DNA of 64,000 nt from Hippophae tibetana (lineage: Eukaryota > Streptophyta > Magnoliopsida > Rosales > Elaeagnaceae). Made by a program: the position numbers and the translations under genes. Below the pieces are notes generated by a model. That model made no database searches. It saw only the letters and a list, made by a program, of their open reading frames with translations, and was not told the DNA's origin. The stretch spans positions 29,996,001-30,060,000 of the forward strand of contig CM072801.1 of NCBI GenBank assembly GCA_037013495.1, given 5' to 3'. Below, one piece after another: positions 49,151 through 60,842 of the stretch; positions within the stretch are counted from its first letter, which is position 1, and each line of letters starts with the position of its first letter.

Positions 49151-49329
49151 GATTTGATTCCCTTAATCATACATTCACCCTTTTGATCTGTTACAATACA
49201 GTGATTGTTTGTAAATTGCACATTAAAATCACTATCACATATTTGACTTATGGTAATGAAGTTTGCCTTAAGTCCTTCCACATACAAAACTTCATCAATT
49301 TTAGGGATACCCTCTATTTGAATAGAGCC

Positions 49330-49520
49330 TTTTCCAATTATTTTAGATGTTTTACCATCACCAAAGGTAACTGTCCCTTCATTGTATTCCTTAAAGGTTT
49401 TAAACAAAGAACGATTCCCCGTCATGTGTCTAGAGCATCCACTATCAAAATACCAAGTGGTATTTGATTTAGCTTTAAACGTTATATGGGCCACAAAGCA
49501 GTGCAACTCAGATTTTTTAA
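49330..49520 (-). pseudogene. Copia aspartic protease region
   Basis: [14 protein letters not shown] is the copia-type protease active-site stretch (D-S-G-x-S/C-x-H-M). [16 protein letters not shown] follows, as in SIRE-type polyproteins. Confidence 0.85.
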
Positions 49521-49619
49521 CCCATCCTTTTTTAATTTTGGACATTTGAGTTACCGGTTTCTTATGTTCCTCTTTTTGTGTAGTTCTTGTAGTAAAAACT
49601 TTACGTTTTGAAATTTTTT

Positions 49620-51329
49620 GAGGTTCCTTAGAAAAATTTGTACTCATGATAGAATCATAAGCATAAAGAAATCTACACTTAGGTCTAATATGTCCTTTCC
49701 TACCACAATGATGATAGATGGGAACAAACTGAATTTTCTTAGAATGATAAGGTGCAGAAACAACCTTCCCTGCTTGAGCAATAATGGGTTTTAAAAATTG
49801 AGTTTTGGATGATGAAGGTGTTGATTGTTCATCTATGTATCCAAGACCTCTCTTATCTCCATGTGGCTTTCCATAGTCTAGGACTTTGGTTAATTTTTCA
49901 GCACCTATGGTCAAATTCTTTACTGTCTCTTTAGCAATACTAAGTTCTTTCCTAAGATTTTTGTTTTCCTCAGTGGTTTCTGCTAGTCTCATATTCAAGG
50001 CATTAATATGATCAGACAATTCCTTTTTATCTTTCTCTAGGCTAGAGGAATTTTTTTTGTGAACATTGATGATATCGTTTAGTTTAGTTACTTCCACAAG
50101 CAATTTATCTCTCTCTTCCCTGGCACTTAGACAATCCACGAATAATTCCTCATAATTCGATACATTAAACTTAGACTGTAAGAGAGAGGAGTTTACTTCC
50201 TCATTTTCTTCATCCAAGCTAAGGTCGGAGTCATTGTGATGTGCTTTGACAGTTGTGGTGAAGGCACAATAATTAGTGTCATCATCCTCTGAGTTACTAG
50301 CATTGTCATGCTCACTTTCTGTGTCACTGAGTGTAGCATTAAAGGCTTTTCCAAATTTCTTTTTATTGTTAGCACAATCTATAGAAATATGACCAAATCC
50401 CCCACAAGTAAAGTATTGAGGACTAGTGGGCTTACTTTCCTTACCATCAAGGCTAGGAGACTTGATTTTCCTTGACTTTCGGTCATTCGAACGACTGGAT
50501 TGTCCTTTGTTAGAATGATTATTCTGTTGACCCTTCTTCTTCATGAACTTCTTAAATTTTCGTGCTAACAAGACTAGTGACTCATCATTCATATCATCAT
50601 CACTATCAGAGATGTCCTTTTTGGAGCTTTTGAATGCCACATCCTTATTTTTCTTGGGTGGAACAAGAGAAAGCTCATAGTTTTGGATTGACCCGACAAG
50701 TTCATCAATTTTTAGTGTGTCTACATTCTTGCTTTCCTCTATCGCTATAACTTTCATCTTATAGTCTATTGTTAAAGAGCTTAGGATTTTGCGCACTTGT
50801 ATAGGTTGTGGAATTTTCTCACCAAGGTTAGAGCAAGCATTAGTGATATCACAGAAGCGAGTATAGAATTGACCAAAAGTTTCGTTGTTGTCATTTTAAT
50901 AGAATCAAACTCAGATGTTAGCAATCTCAATTTTGTTTGTTTTACTTGGAAAGTCCCTTCATGAGAAAGAGCAAGTGCATTCCATGCATCTTTTGCAGTC
51001 TCACAGTCGGAGATGCGATGAAACTCATCCATCGACACTGCAGCAAATATTGAGCTTAGACCTTTTTGGTTTGCCCCACTAAGGGTGCGTTCTTCAGTGG
51101 TCCAGTCTCTTCTTGGCTTTATGATTGTTGCACCATCATTCATTACCGAAGGTGGTTCCCAACCATCAAGAATAACATCCCAGACTTTTTCATCTTGTCT
51201 GAGAAAGGCTTGCATGCGAGCCTTCCAATAAGGGTAATTAAACCCATCAAAGAGTGGGGGTCTAACAGATGACCCAACTTCTTTCATTTGGTCCATAAGT
51301 ACGTGTGTGTCCCTAAGGATCAATCTCAC
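49620..51329 (-). pseudogene. Copia gag region with two zinc knuckles
   Basis: The N-terminal gag domain shows RPPLFDGFNYPYWKARMQAF and later SDCETAKDAWNALALSHEGT. A zinc knuckle C-x2-GFGH-x4-C lies near 50370-50410, then a long coiled-coil-like stretch ([34 protein letters not shown]), and a second knuckle [11 protein letters not shown] near 49700. The coiled coil and second knuckle before protease fit the SIRE lineage. Packages the element RNA. Broken. Confidence 0.8.
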
Positions 51330-51347
51330 TAAGTGTGTCTAGTGTCG

Positions 51348-51359
51348 GCTCTGATACCA
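51348..51359 (-). other. Primer-binding site (initiator tRNA-Met)
   Basis: The minus strand reads TGGTATCAGAGC two bases after the 5' LTR, a perfect 12-base match to the 3' end of plant initiator tRNA-Met. It is the usual copia primer site. Confidence 0.9.
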
Positions 51360-51361
51360 AT

Positions 51362-52833
51362 TGAAAGTTAATAAAATATGGACTTGATTAACCTAGAGGG
51401 GGGGTGAATAGGTTATTCTTAATTTTTTATTAATTTATAACTTGATAACCTAAACAAGGTGGCCAAACATAAAATCGCGTGTAAGAATAAAGTGTGGAAA
51501 TAAAATAATAACACGCGATATTTTTAGGTGGAAACAACCTAGGCCACAACCATGACCTAAGATGAAAACCACTGGTCCACCGAACCACCTAACTTTCCAC
51601 TATGAAAATCAAATGTTAAATTACAAACTCGGTCTTATGCTACCCTCCCTAGGATACTGCCCCAATGTACTTTACTTACAAGCCCCTGCTCTGTTTTCAC
51701 AGTTTCCAATATTAGCATGAACGGTTTCCAGACCAACGTTCCAATAAGCTCCCCACTAATCAGATCGTTCACAAATCAACTACAACATGGGTTAGCACAA
51801 AAAAAAAACACAAGTGCCTGTGTGTGTTCTAGAACAAATTTAATAATGAATAATCCTAAATAGATGATTCAAAACATATGTTACTTAAATTAAATCAACT
51901 AGCAAATTCTAGATCAAAAAGATTAAGCACAAATTTAATAAAAAATAGCTTCTTTGAAATTTAATCATCAAATCAAATAATTATGATTATACATAAAATT
52001 ATTTAATTTAAACATGTAAAAATCTAATTAAGAAGAAGTTATAGAAAGATAAAACATATAAAATAAATTTATTAATAAATACCTCTAATATGATATCAAT
52101 TTGATATTTATCAATCTATTTAATTCTTTATATTTTATTAATAAAAAAATTATAATTATCAAATGAGTATAAATCTGCTACTCAAACATATAATTATCAA
52201 ATCAATATATATATTAACTACCTTTTTGAATATATATATATTGATTACTTACTTCAATCCGTTTTTTGAATCCAGGTGGTAAGCCAATACTGCAATCCTT
52301 TTTTTTGTTTGAATCCAGGTGCTACGCCAATACCTTTTTAAGTACTAATAATGTAGAGAAGCAATGGTATATTTTTTCTTTAAAATCTTTTCTCCTTTGA
52401 TGTTCGGCTGTAAGTTTTTTTTTCTTTTTCAAAAAACACCCAACATCAACCCTAATGTACAACATCAACCCTAATGTCTCTTTATTTATAGATAATTATA
52501 ATACCTAATAGTATTAGGGTTAAATGCATTTTGGGCTTAATTTTTCAAAGCCCATTCAAAGCCTTAAAAAAAATATTTTTTTAAATCACATCTTAAAAAT
52601 TTTAAGACACAATATTTAAACACCAAAAATAATTTTAGATTTATGAACATGTACTATTAAATATATAAATGTAATCCTATGTGTCATAATTATAAAAGAC
52701 ATACCTGAAGTACGGATATTTGGAACTTGAACATTTGTTCGGCTATTCTTGATAAACTTGATTGCAGGCCTAAAAATAAATTTACAAGTAAATATTTTGT
52801 CCACGAAAATGGCCAACACTCATAGTCCTTACA
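51362..52833 (-). repeat. 5' LTR of the SIRE-like element
   Basis: 1472 bp, the partner of 42050-43514. It differs by scattered substitutions and small length changes, including a tandem duplication of CAACATCAACCCTAATGTA (52441-52477) that is single in the 3' LTR. Confidence 0.92.
52483..52491 (-). promoter_or_regulatory. TATA box of the copia 5' LTR
   Basis: CTATAAATA on the minus strand, about 350 bases into the LTR. The same motif is kept in the 3' LTR near 43160. Confidence 0.5.
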
Positions 52834-52838
52834 CTTTT

Positions 52839-54510
52839 TAATCTCCTTTAAGATCATAATTAAAATCTCAAGCATAAGTTATTTTAATCTTCTTAAACAA
52901 TCATGATTTATTATAATAATTAGTCGAAAATCATTTTCATATTTCATATAAAAAAATGTTTCAATTTAATTTCACCCAATTTTAGTGTCAAGAATCCGAA
53001 TTCGCTTCGACTCTATTCCACACTTGTCAATACTCTCAAAACACTGAATCCTATGGGTTTAAACACTCATACTAATTTATATGCGAAAGAGTTGATGTAG
53101 AGAAATGAACAAATGTGTTCGCATATGTATAAAGAATAAAGGCTCAAAGTATTATTTTGACGTTGATCTCATGAAAGGAATCGAATGTATAAATTATAAA
53201 GATATCATATATAAAAATTATTTTTATGCATAAATCAAACTCATTAAGAAAATATTTCAAGATATATGCCTTTTACAAATGAAGAAAGTGCAATGACTTT
53301 TTAGGGAATTACTTTTTATATCTTTCTTTTGTAATTAGCTTTTACTCACAACTTTGTAGGAAATGTGTGTCATAGTATGTAGATTATACTATATATTCTT
53401 TATCTCTCTATTTTTTTCTTTTTCCTGAAGATTTTTTTCAATATATTTTTTTTTAGAGAGTCAACCCATGTACAAATTGTACATTTTTTAGGATTTTGGT
53501 GAGTGGTTAATTTTGTGGCTTTTCTATTTGATTTTGGTTTAGGTCACCCCATATATGTCTTTTTTTAACAGTCATGCACGAATGAGATAAAAACATATAC
53601 TATCAATTTCAACTTAAATAATTTAATTTGAGCAAAAATAATAAAAAATATACGATACTTTATTAAGATGAGAAAAAATTCATACATTCAATGCTAATAC
53701 CTATAGAGATCATCTAAAAAATTGAAGAAATAAGAAATGTGTTTGGAGTAGAAAAATATATATTTCACTCTCAATAAAGAATATTAGGCTCAAATTATCT
53801 CTCACAAAGGTAATCTCCACTAAAAAAATTCATAAACACCAATTTTGGGTTTAATATAATTTCCACATCTTATCAGGAAATACTAGTTATGACAAAACTA
53901 ACTAATTACCAAAAACAATTACAAAATGATATGTTTTCAAAAATTAATCTAACAGTACAAAAAACTTAACTATTTACTTAAATCTGATTTAAAGAAAAGA
54001 TAAATTTTTGTGAGAATTTTTAAAGTTAATTCTAAAATTCCAAAAATTACTAAATCATACAAAGAAAATAAAACCAAACACAATAAAAATGAAAATGAGA
54101 ACATAACATAAAATAAAAATTATTTTTTTATTTTTTATTTTTTTAAATTAAGCATGGTAACTTTTCACCACCCCTAACCTAAAACTTACATTGTCCTCAA
54201 TGTAACAACTGTAAATTAAAGATAAAGAGAAAAGAGAAGAAAAATTACCTATTTCCTGAGAATTTGCAAGTAGTAATGGAGAAATGCAGGTGCATCCATC
54301 ATATTCATCATTAAAGTTCACACAGACAGATCGCTGCGAACTTCTAACATCTCAACAAATGTTTTTAGTTTTAACAATTTTAAAATTATTCACATGTAAT
54401 TAAACTAAAATAAACAATAGAAATTAAATAAATAAAACAAATAAAAGAAAATTACCTAAAATGATGGGTTGCCTCCCATCCAGCGCTTAGTTTAACATCT
54501 TAGTAAGACG
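52839..54510 (-). other. 3' region of the Athila-like element
   Basis: Non-coding stretch between integrase and the copia insertion, continuing at 41738-42049 on the other side. It is homologous to 1-1540 (opposite strand) and 61837-63110. It holds the palindrome ACATTGTCCTCAATGT (54188-54203) with the G-tract 54167-54180, and a conserved strip GGTTGCCTCCCATCCAGCGC (about 54466) just after integrase. Confidence 0.75.
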
Positions 54511-54523
54511 TAACTTTATGGTG

Positions 54524-55690
54524 CTAAAGGTTACTTAGCCAAATGCAATCCATTTTAGCAATGTTGTTTGGTTCTTCTAAATAAGGCTTCACACGATGCC
54601 CATTGACTTTGAATGTTTTTTGTGTTTTGGAATCCAATAGTTCTACTACTCTATGTGCAAATACCTGAACTATTTTGAATGGTCCATCCCATCTTGATCT
54701 CAGTTTTCCTAGAAATAATCTCAAACGAGAGTTAAATAAAAGAACTTTCATTCCAGGGTGAAAAGTCTTAGGAACAAGCCTCTTGTCATGATAGCGCTTA
54801 GTACACTCTTTGTATAATTTGGTATTCTCATAGGCTTCTTTCCTAATTTTTTCCAACTCATTAAGATGGAGTAACCGTTTTTCATTTGCTTTATCTAAAT
54901 CCATGTTTAACTCTTTAATTTCCTAGTAAGCCTTGTGTTCAAGTTCAACTGGAAGGTGGCACGCTTTCCTAAAGATTAACCGGTAAGGGCTCATCCCAAT
55001 AGGTATTTTGTAAGCGGTTTCGTATGCCCATAAGGCATTATTTAACTTAAATGCCCAATCCTTCCATGAAGGACGCACAATGTGTTCCAATATTCCCTTA
55101 ATTTGCCTATTATTTACTTCCACTAAACTAGAAGTTAGAGGATGATATGAAGTAGCTACTTTATGTGTGATGTTGTACTTTTTTAGTACTCCATCAAAGA
55201 TCTTGTTACAAAAATGCCTACCTTCATCACTTATTATAGCTCTAGGCATTCCGAACCTGGTGAATATTAAATCCTTCAAGAATTTAACAACAACATTTGC
55301 ATCATTGGTTTTAGTAGGGATAGCTTCTACCTATTTGGATACATAATCCACAGTAACCAAAATATATTGAAAACCATTGGATGGGGGAAAAGGACCCATA
55401 AAGTCAATCCCTCATACATCAAAGAGTTCAAAAACTAAATTAGATGTCAAAGGCATTTCATCTCTTTTGCTTATGTTTCCTGTTCTTTGACATCTATCAT
55501 ATTATGCACAAAACATATGAGCATCTTTAAAAAGAGTGAGCCAAAATAATCCAGACTGTAATACCTTACGAGCTGTCTTTTCACCACGAAAATGTCCCCC
55601 ACAATGAAGTTCATGACAAAAATTTAGAATGCTCTTATATTCTTCTTTAGGTACATATCTCTGGATGACTTGATCTTGACCAATCTTGAA
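54524..55690 (-). pseudogene. Athila-like integrase region
   Basis: The zinc-binding part reads HCGGHFRGEKTARKVLQSGL; the core has IDFMGPFPPSNG, then [20 protein letters not shown] and a C-terminal part [16 protein letters not shown] and [16 protein letters not shown] (GPY/F-type). The last motif is typical of Ty3/gypsy integrases. Broken. The copy at 63134-64000 is almost the same sequence. Confidence 0.85.
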
Positions 55691-57250
55691 TAAATAAGGG
55701 TCATCCCAAAAATAGTCCTTAATAGTTTTAAAAAACCTTTTCTTGTCCTGATATGAAGTGTTAGGTCACAAAACACCAGTGGCAAGATAATTTACAATAT
55801 CAGCATACCATGGGTTCGGACCTATTGAAAATAACTGTTCATTAGGAAAGGTTTCAACTATATCTTCATTACTCTCATCTTTAAGAGAATTGAAGTCAAA
55901 AATCAACCTAGACAAATGGCCAGCTACTAAGTTTTCACTGCCTTTCTTATCCTTGATTTCTAGGTCAAATTCTTATAAGAGTAAGACCCATCTAATTAAT
56001 CTTGGCTTGGAATTTGGTTTACTTAATAGGTATCTTAAAACAACATGATCAGAATGCACAATCACTTTAGATCCTACTAAATAAGACCTAAATTTGTCTA
56101 AAGAAAACACTATAGCCAAGAATTCCTTTTCAGTGGTGGTATAATTCATTTGAGAATCATTAAGTGTTTTCCTAGCATAGTAGATGACATGCAAACACTT
56201 ATCCACTCTTTGTCCCAAGATTGTTCCGATAGCATAATCAGAAGCATCACACATTATTTCAAAAGGTAAAGACCATTTTGGTGCCACAATAACATGGGTA
56301 GATGTTAGTTTCTCTTTCAAGGTATTAAAGGCAATAAGGCAGTCATTGTTGAAATTAAAATAAACATCTTTTGATAGCAAGTTACATAAGGGATGACTTA
56401 TTTTAGAGAAATTTTTAATAAATCGTCTATAAAATCCTGCATGTCCTAAGAAGCTTCTTATCCCCTTCACCGATGTAGGGGAAGGTAATTTGGAAATCAA
56501 TTCAACTTTTGCCTTATCAACTTCAATACCCTTGTTTGAAATTATATGTCCTAAAACTATCCCTTGTTGAACTATAAAATGACTTTTCTCCCAACTAAGG
56601 GTGAGATTGCATTCAATGCATCTTTCTAAAACCAAAGTCAATTTATGTAAGAAATCATCAAATGAGTTCTTAAAGACAGAGAAATAGTCCATGAAAATCT
56701 CAATAAATTTTTCGACCATGTCTGAGAAAATAGATATCATGCATCTCTAGAAAGTGGTAGGAGTGTTGCATAACCCAAATGGCATTCTTCGAAAAGAAAA
56801 TGTCCCAAAAAGACATGTAAATGTGGTCTTTTCCTAATCTTCTGGTGCTATGGGTACTTGATAATATCCATACAATCCATCTAGAAAATAGTAAAATTTG
56901 TGCCCAGCTAATCTTTCCAACACTTGATCAATGAATGGAAGAGGAAAGTGATCCTTTTTAGTATATAAATTTAGTTTCCTAAAATCTATACACATTCTCC
57001 ATCTAGTGATTATTCTAGTGGGCATTAATTCACTTTTTTCATTTTTAACAACTGTTATCCCATATTTATTTGGAATGACATGCACTATACTAACCCACTT
57101 ACTATCCGCAATAGGATAGATAATTCCTTCTTCTAACAATTTAAGAATTTCTTTCTTAACTACCTCTTGCATATTTTGGTTTAGTCTTCTTTGGGCCTCT
57201 CGTACAGGTTTAGCACCATCCTCTAAGTTGATCTTGTCCATACACATTGT
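55691..57250 (-). pseudogene. Athila-like reverse transcriptase and RNase H region
   Basis: RT motifs include GIIYPIADSKWVSIVHVIPN, WRMCIDFRKLNLYTKKDHFP, LPFIDQVLERLAGH and FYYFLDGLYGYYQVPIAPED. The thumb and connection parts have [20 protein letters not shown] and [20 protein letters not shown]. RNase H shows [15 protein letters not shown] and [20 protein letters not shown] clear Ty3/gypsy order. Broken. Confidence 0.88.
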
Positions 57251-57259
57251 AGGAATAAT

Positions 57260-58110
57260 GCCTCTTATATCCTCGATACTCTAGCTTATAGCTTTCTTAA
57301 ACTGTTTAAGCACTTTGATAAGTTCCTTTTCTTGGGTTTTGGTCAAAGTTGAAGAAATTATCACTGGATAAGTTTCTCCTTCTCCCAAAAACACATACTT
57401 TAAGTGCTTAGGTAAGTCTTTGAGTTCAAGTTCAGATGGATTGGCCTTTTTACTAGATGAAGAACTGGGTAGATTTAAAAGTGTACTAGATTTTGTCATT
57501 ACTTCATCATTGTCTAGTCGTTCAAGGTACCCCTTAATTTCCTCATCTAAATCTTCTTTGACCTCTTCAAGTGTAAGAAACATTTCAAGCTTGTCTTCTA
57601 TTCTGGTTCGAGAAAAGGTGCTTTGGACAAGATTATCCAAAGGGTCAACATCGAATATTTCATCGATGGTAGAAATAGAAGGAAAAGGTGAAGAATCAAA
57701 AACTTTAAAATGAATAGTATCTCCTAAGATTGTCATTGTCAAATTTCCATCTTGGACATCAATAATAGTTTTAGTAGTTGCCATAAACGGTCTACCAAGC
57801 AGTATTGTGTGCTTTCTATCCAAGGCTGGATTTTCTTGCATATCTAGAACTACAAAGTCAACAGGTATTATCAGTTTGTCTACTTGTACAAACACATCCT
57901 CAACTATTCCCTTTGGATACTTAAGAGATCTATCTGTAAGTTGAAGAGACATAGTTGTGGGTTTTAAATCTCCTAAATTGAGTTGTAAGAATATAGAGTA
58001 GGGCATCAAATTTATACTAGCACCTAAATCAAGCATTGCTTTAGCAACCTTCCTATCCCACATAGTTATGTTTATAATAAAACTTCCAGGGTCTTTCAAC
58101 TTAGGGGTAG
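57260..58110 (-). pseudogene. Athila-like protease region
   Basis: MLDLGASINLMPYSIFLQLN is the protease active site, and VVLDMQENPALD and TILLGRPFMATTKTIIDVQD follow as the second conserved motif. A spacer rich in Glu and Ser leads to RT. It is close in pattern to the protease of the young element (8161-9048) but clearly a different family. Confidence 0.85.
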
Positions 58111-58149
58111 TTTGTGCTGAAGTACAACACTAGAAATTTCTGATACTAC

Positions 58150-59400
58150 TACTCATTCATTCAATTCATACATTTTTTTCTTAGTGTTCAACTCTTTAAA
58201 ACACTTAGCATATGAGGGCACATTCATGATCACTTCTAATAATGGTAAATTGATATTTACTTTAGAGAGTATATTAAAAAGATCATAGAATTGCTTATCT
58301 TGTTTGGATTCTTTTAACCTGTCTAGAAAAGGTACTTGCAGCTGGTGTGGTTCTGTTGTCTTTTGAATTTTGGGGATGTCAGATGACTCCCCAATGAGTA
58401 TTTCAGAAGGCTTGTTAATTTTAACACTCATTTCTCCTTTTTACGAGACTAGAATTTGACCTTCTTTGTTACATGAACTATAAGGTAGATCATTAGAGAT
58501 TTCAGGTAAACTGGTATTGACTACCTTACCACTTCGAAGGGTTCTTACTAGAATCACAAGTATTTGAACAATTATGAGTACCATGCCCAATTGAAAAACA
58601 CACTTCACACACGTCTTGATTTGGCATTTGGTGGGTAGTGAGAAGTTGCACTTGCTTAGTCAATTCAGCAAGTTGCAAGGTTATCTTATTATCGGAGCCA
58701 ACTTCATTCACTCTTGCTCTCCTTCTAGCACTTCTTTGTTGGGAATTAGAACCCAACAACTCATAAAGATTATAGGCTTCCTCTGCAGGTTTTTCTCCCA
58801 CAGCACCTCCAGCAGCATTATCAACCATGTATTGACTCTGCAGTGTCAATCCATCATAAAAGAATTGGTTCTGTAGCTGTAATGGAAAGCTATGATTATG
58901 ACATTGAATGAAAATGAGTTTGAATCGTTCCCAAGCTTCATGAAAGGGCTCTTCATACATTTGAGAAAATGTTGCTATCTTCGTCATTAGATCAACAATC
59001 TTTAGATGGGAATAGAACCTATCCATAAACATTTCATATACTGCCTCCCAAGTTTTTAGAGAACCCGACTGTAGAGTAATGAACCATGACCAAACTTTAT
59101 CCTTGAGGATGTAAGGAAAACACCTCATCCTAAGTTGATCTTCATTAATTGCATGTAGTGGAAAGGTTTGGACAATAGCGTAGAATTCTCGAATGAAATG
59201 CAAAGGGTCTTCATTAGGGACACCGTAAAAGGAAGGCAACAAAGAATAATGAATATTTTCAATTAATAATTCCTTGCAGCCTCTTGTAATTGTATGCCGG
59301 AAGTTACATTGCCAATGATTGGAATTGTATAGTCTTTCATCATTTTCCACCCATCTTTAACATCTCCCATGGTTATTTCTAGTTGAAATTGATCCTCCTC
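58150..59400 (-). pseudogene. Athila-like gag region
   Basis: The N-terminal stretch reads MKDYTIPIIGN; the capsid domain has FYGVPNEDPLHFIREFYAIV, RMRCFPYILKDKVWSWFITL, FDGL-type FFYDGLTLQSQYMVDNAAGG and a zinc-knuckle-like CEVCFSIGHGTHNC. The part 58150-58435 is the gag-protease link. It is broken. A second, inverted copy of the same gag lies at 59765-60842. Confidence 0.85.
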
Positions 59401-59764
59401 CTATTGTGTATCAACATTTAGCTCTTAAAAATAGTAGATATCTCTAAGAAAGATTTCTAACTTGACAAAATGTATAGGCTTAAAGCAAAAAGGTGCAGGG
59501 AACCTAAATTTTTATTTTATTTTTTTGTGCTAAATTTAAAGAATGCACACAATTTTTGAAACAAAGGAATTTATTTCATTTGAATTTTATTACACAAAAT
59601 AAAACCAAAACAAAGGAAAATACAATAATGGGTGACCTCCCACGTAGGACTAAAATTTATCGTCTTCTAGTAAGACGTTGCTTAGAGATTGTAGAATGAC
59701 AAACTCAATGTCTCCTCTTCATTGAACAAGTGTTGATGAATTTCATTGCTGGAATTGATTTCAT
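59401..59764. other. Spacer between the two inverted gag copies
   Basis: Contains an AT-rich tract (59505-59630) and, at about 59630-59700, a strip (GGGTGACCTCCCACGTAGG, TAGTAAGACGTTGCT). This strip resembles the conserved post-integrase strip at 54466-54510. Not coding. Confidence 0.5.
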
Positions 59765-60842
59765 GAAGATTCTCTTTCCTTCATTAGAGACTTCTATGCT
59801 ACGGTCCAAACCTTCCCCCTCAGTATTCTAAACGAGGATCAATTTCGAATGAGGTGTTTTCCTTACACCCTCAAGGATAAAGCTTGGTCATGGTTCATTA
59901 CTCTACAATTGGGTTCTCTAAAAACTTGGGAGGCAGTATATGAAATTTTTATGGGTAGGTTCTATTCCCATCAAAAGACTGTTGATCTAAGGACGAAGAT
60001 AGCAACATTTTCTCAAATGTATGAAGAGCCCTTTCATAGAGTTTGGGAACGATTCAAACTCCTTTTCTTTCAATGTCATAATCATAGCTTTCCATTGCAA
60101 CTACATAACCAATTCTTTTATGATGGATTGACACTGCAGAGTCAATACATGGTTGATAATGCTGCTGGAGGTGCTGTGGGAGAAAAACCTGCAGAGGAAG
60201 CCTATAATCTTTATGAGTTGTTGGGTTCTAATTCCCAACAAAGAAGTGCTAGAAGAAGAGCAAGAGTCAATGAAGTTGGCTCCAATAATGAGATAACCTT
60301 GCAACTTGCCGAATTGACTAAACAAGTGCAACTTCTCACTACCCACCAAATGCCAAATCAAGAGGTGTGTGAAGTGTGTTTTTCAATTGGGCATGGTACT
60401 CATAATTGTTCAAATACTTATGATTCTAGTGTCGATGCCATGGAGGAAGTCAAATCCTTTTAAAGCCAAACACCTATAATCACCCTAACCATCATTGGAA
60501 GCAAAACAATTACCCAACCTACACCCAATGTCCAACACTAAGGTCGAATAACAACCACCCTTACCCACCAAACCAATCTTTTAAGCCGACCTTAGATGAT
60601 AGCTTGAATGCTTTTATTCAAGCTAGTCGTGACAACCAATTGATGAATAATCAAAGGTTGAACAACATAGAGGCTTCGGTTAAAAGGATTGAATCTAAAG
60701 TTGGGCAACTTGCTGAATGCAAAAAAAAGAACCAGGAAAGTTGCCCAGTCAACCAGAACAAGCAAAGGATGTAAGAACCCTTCGAAGTGGTAAGGTAGTC
60801 AATACCAGTTTACCTGAAATCTCTAACGATCAACCACACATA
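59765..60842 (+). pseudogene. Inverted second copy of Athila-like gag
   Basis: Plus-strand reading: RMRCFPYTLKDKAWSWFITL, FSQMYEEPFHRVWERFKLLF, NQFFYDGLTLQSQYMVDNAA and CEVCFSIGHGTHNC. It is nearly the same protein as the minus-strand gag 58526-59350. It also has about 320 bp (about 60445-60768; Pro- and Asn-rich, with SFKPTLDDSLNAFIQASRD) that the other copy lacks. Homology resumes at AAGAACCCTTCGAAGTGG (60774) and ends near 60840. A fossil gag piece, broken. Confidence 0.85.

Larger units (their letters stand above)
42050..52833 (-). mobile_element. SIRE-like Ty1/copia element, complete from LTR to LTR
   Basis: 10.8 kb on the minus strand: 5' LTR 51362-52833, 3' LTR 42050-43514, and perfect 5-bp target duplication CTTTT (42045-42049 and 52834-52838). 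A primer-binding site for initiator tRNA-Met (51359-51348) and a polypurine tract AAAGGGGGAGTT (43526-43515) are present. Coding order is gag, protease, integrase, RT, RNase H, as in copia elements, and the gag and protease phrases fit the SIRE/Maximus lineage. The long 3' region (43527-47015) has no recognisable env and holds an inserted Athila-like LTR (44576-46580). The LTRs are alike over their whole length with scattered differences, so it is relatively young. It is broken, with a few breaks in the coding part. Confidence 0.92.
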
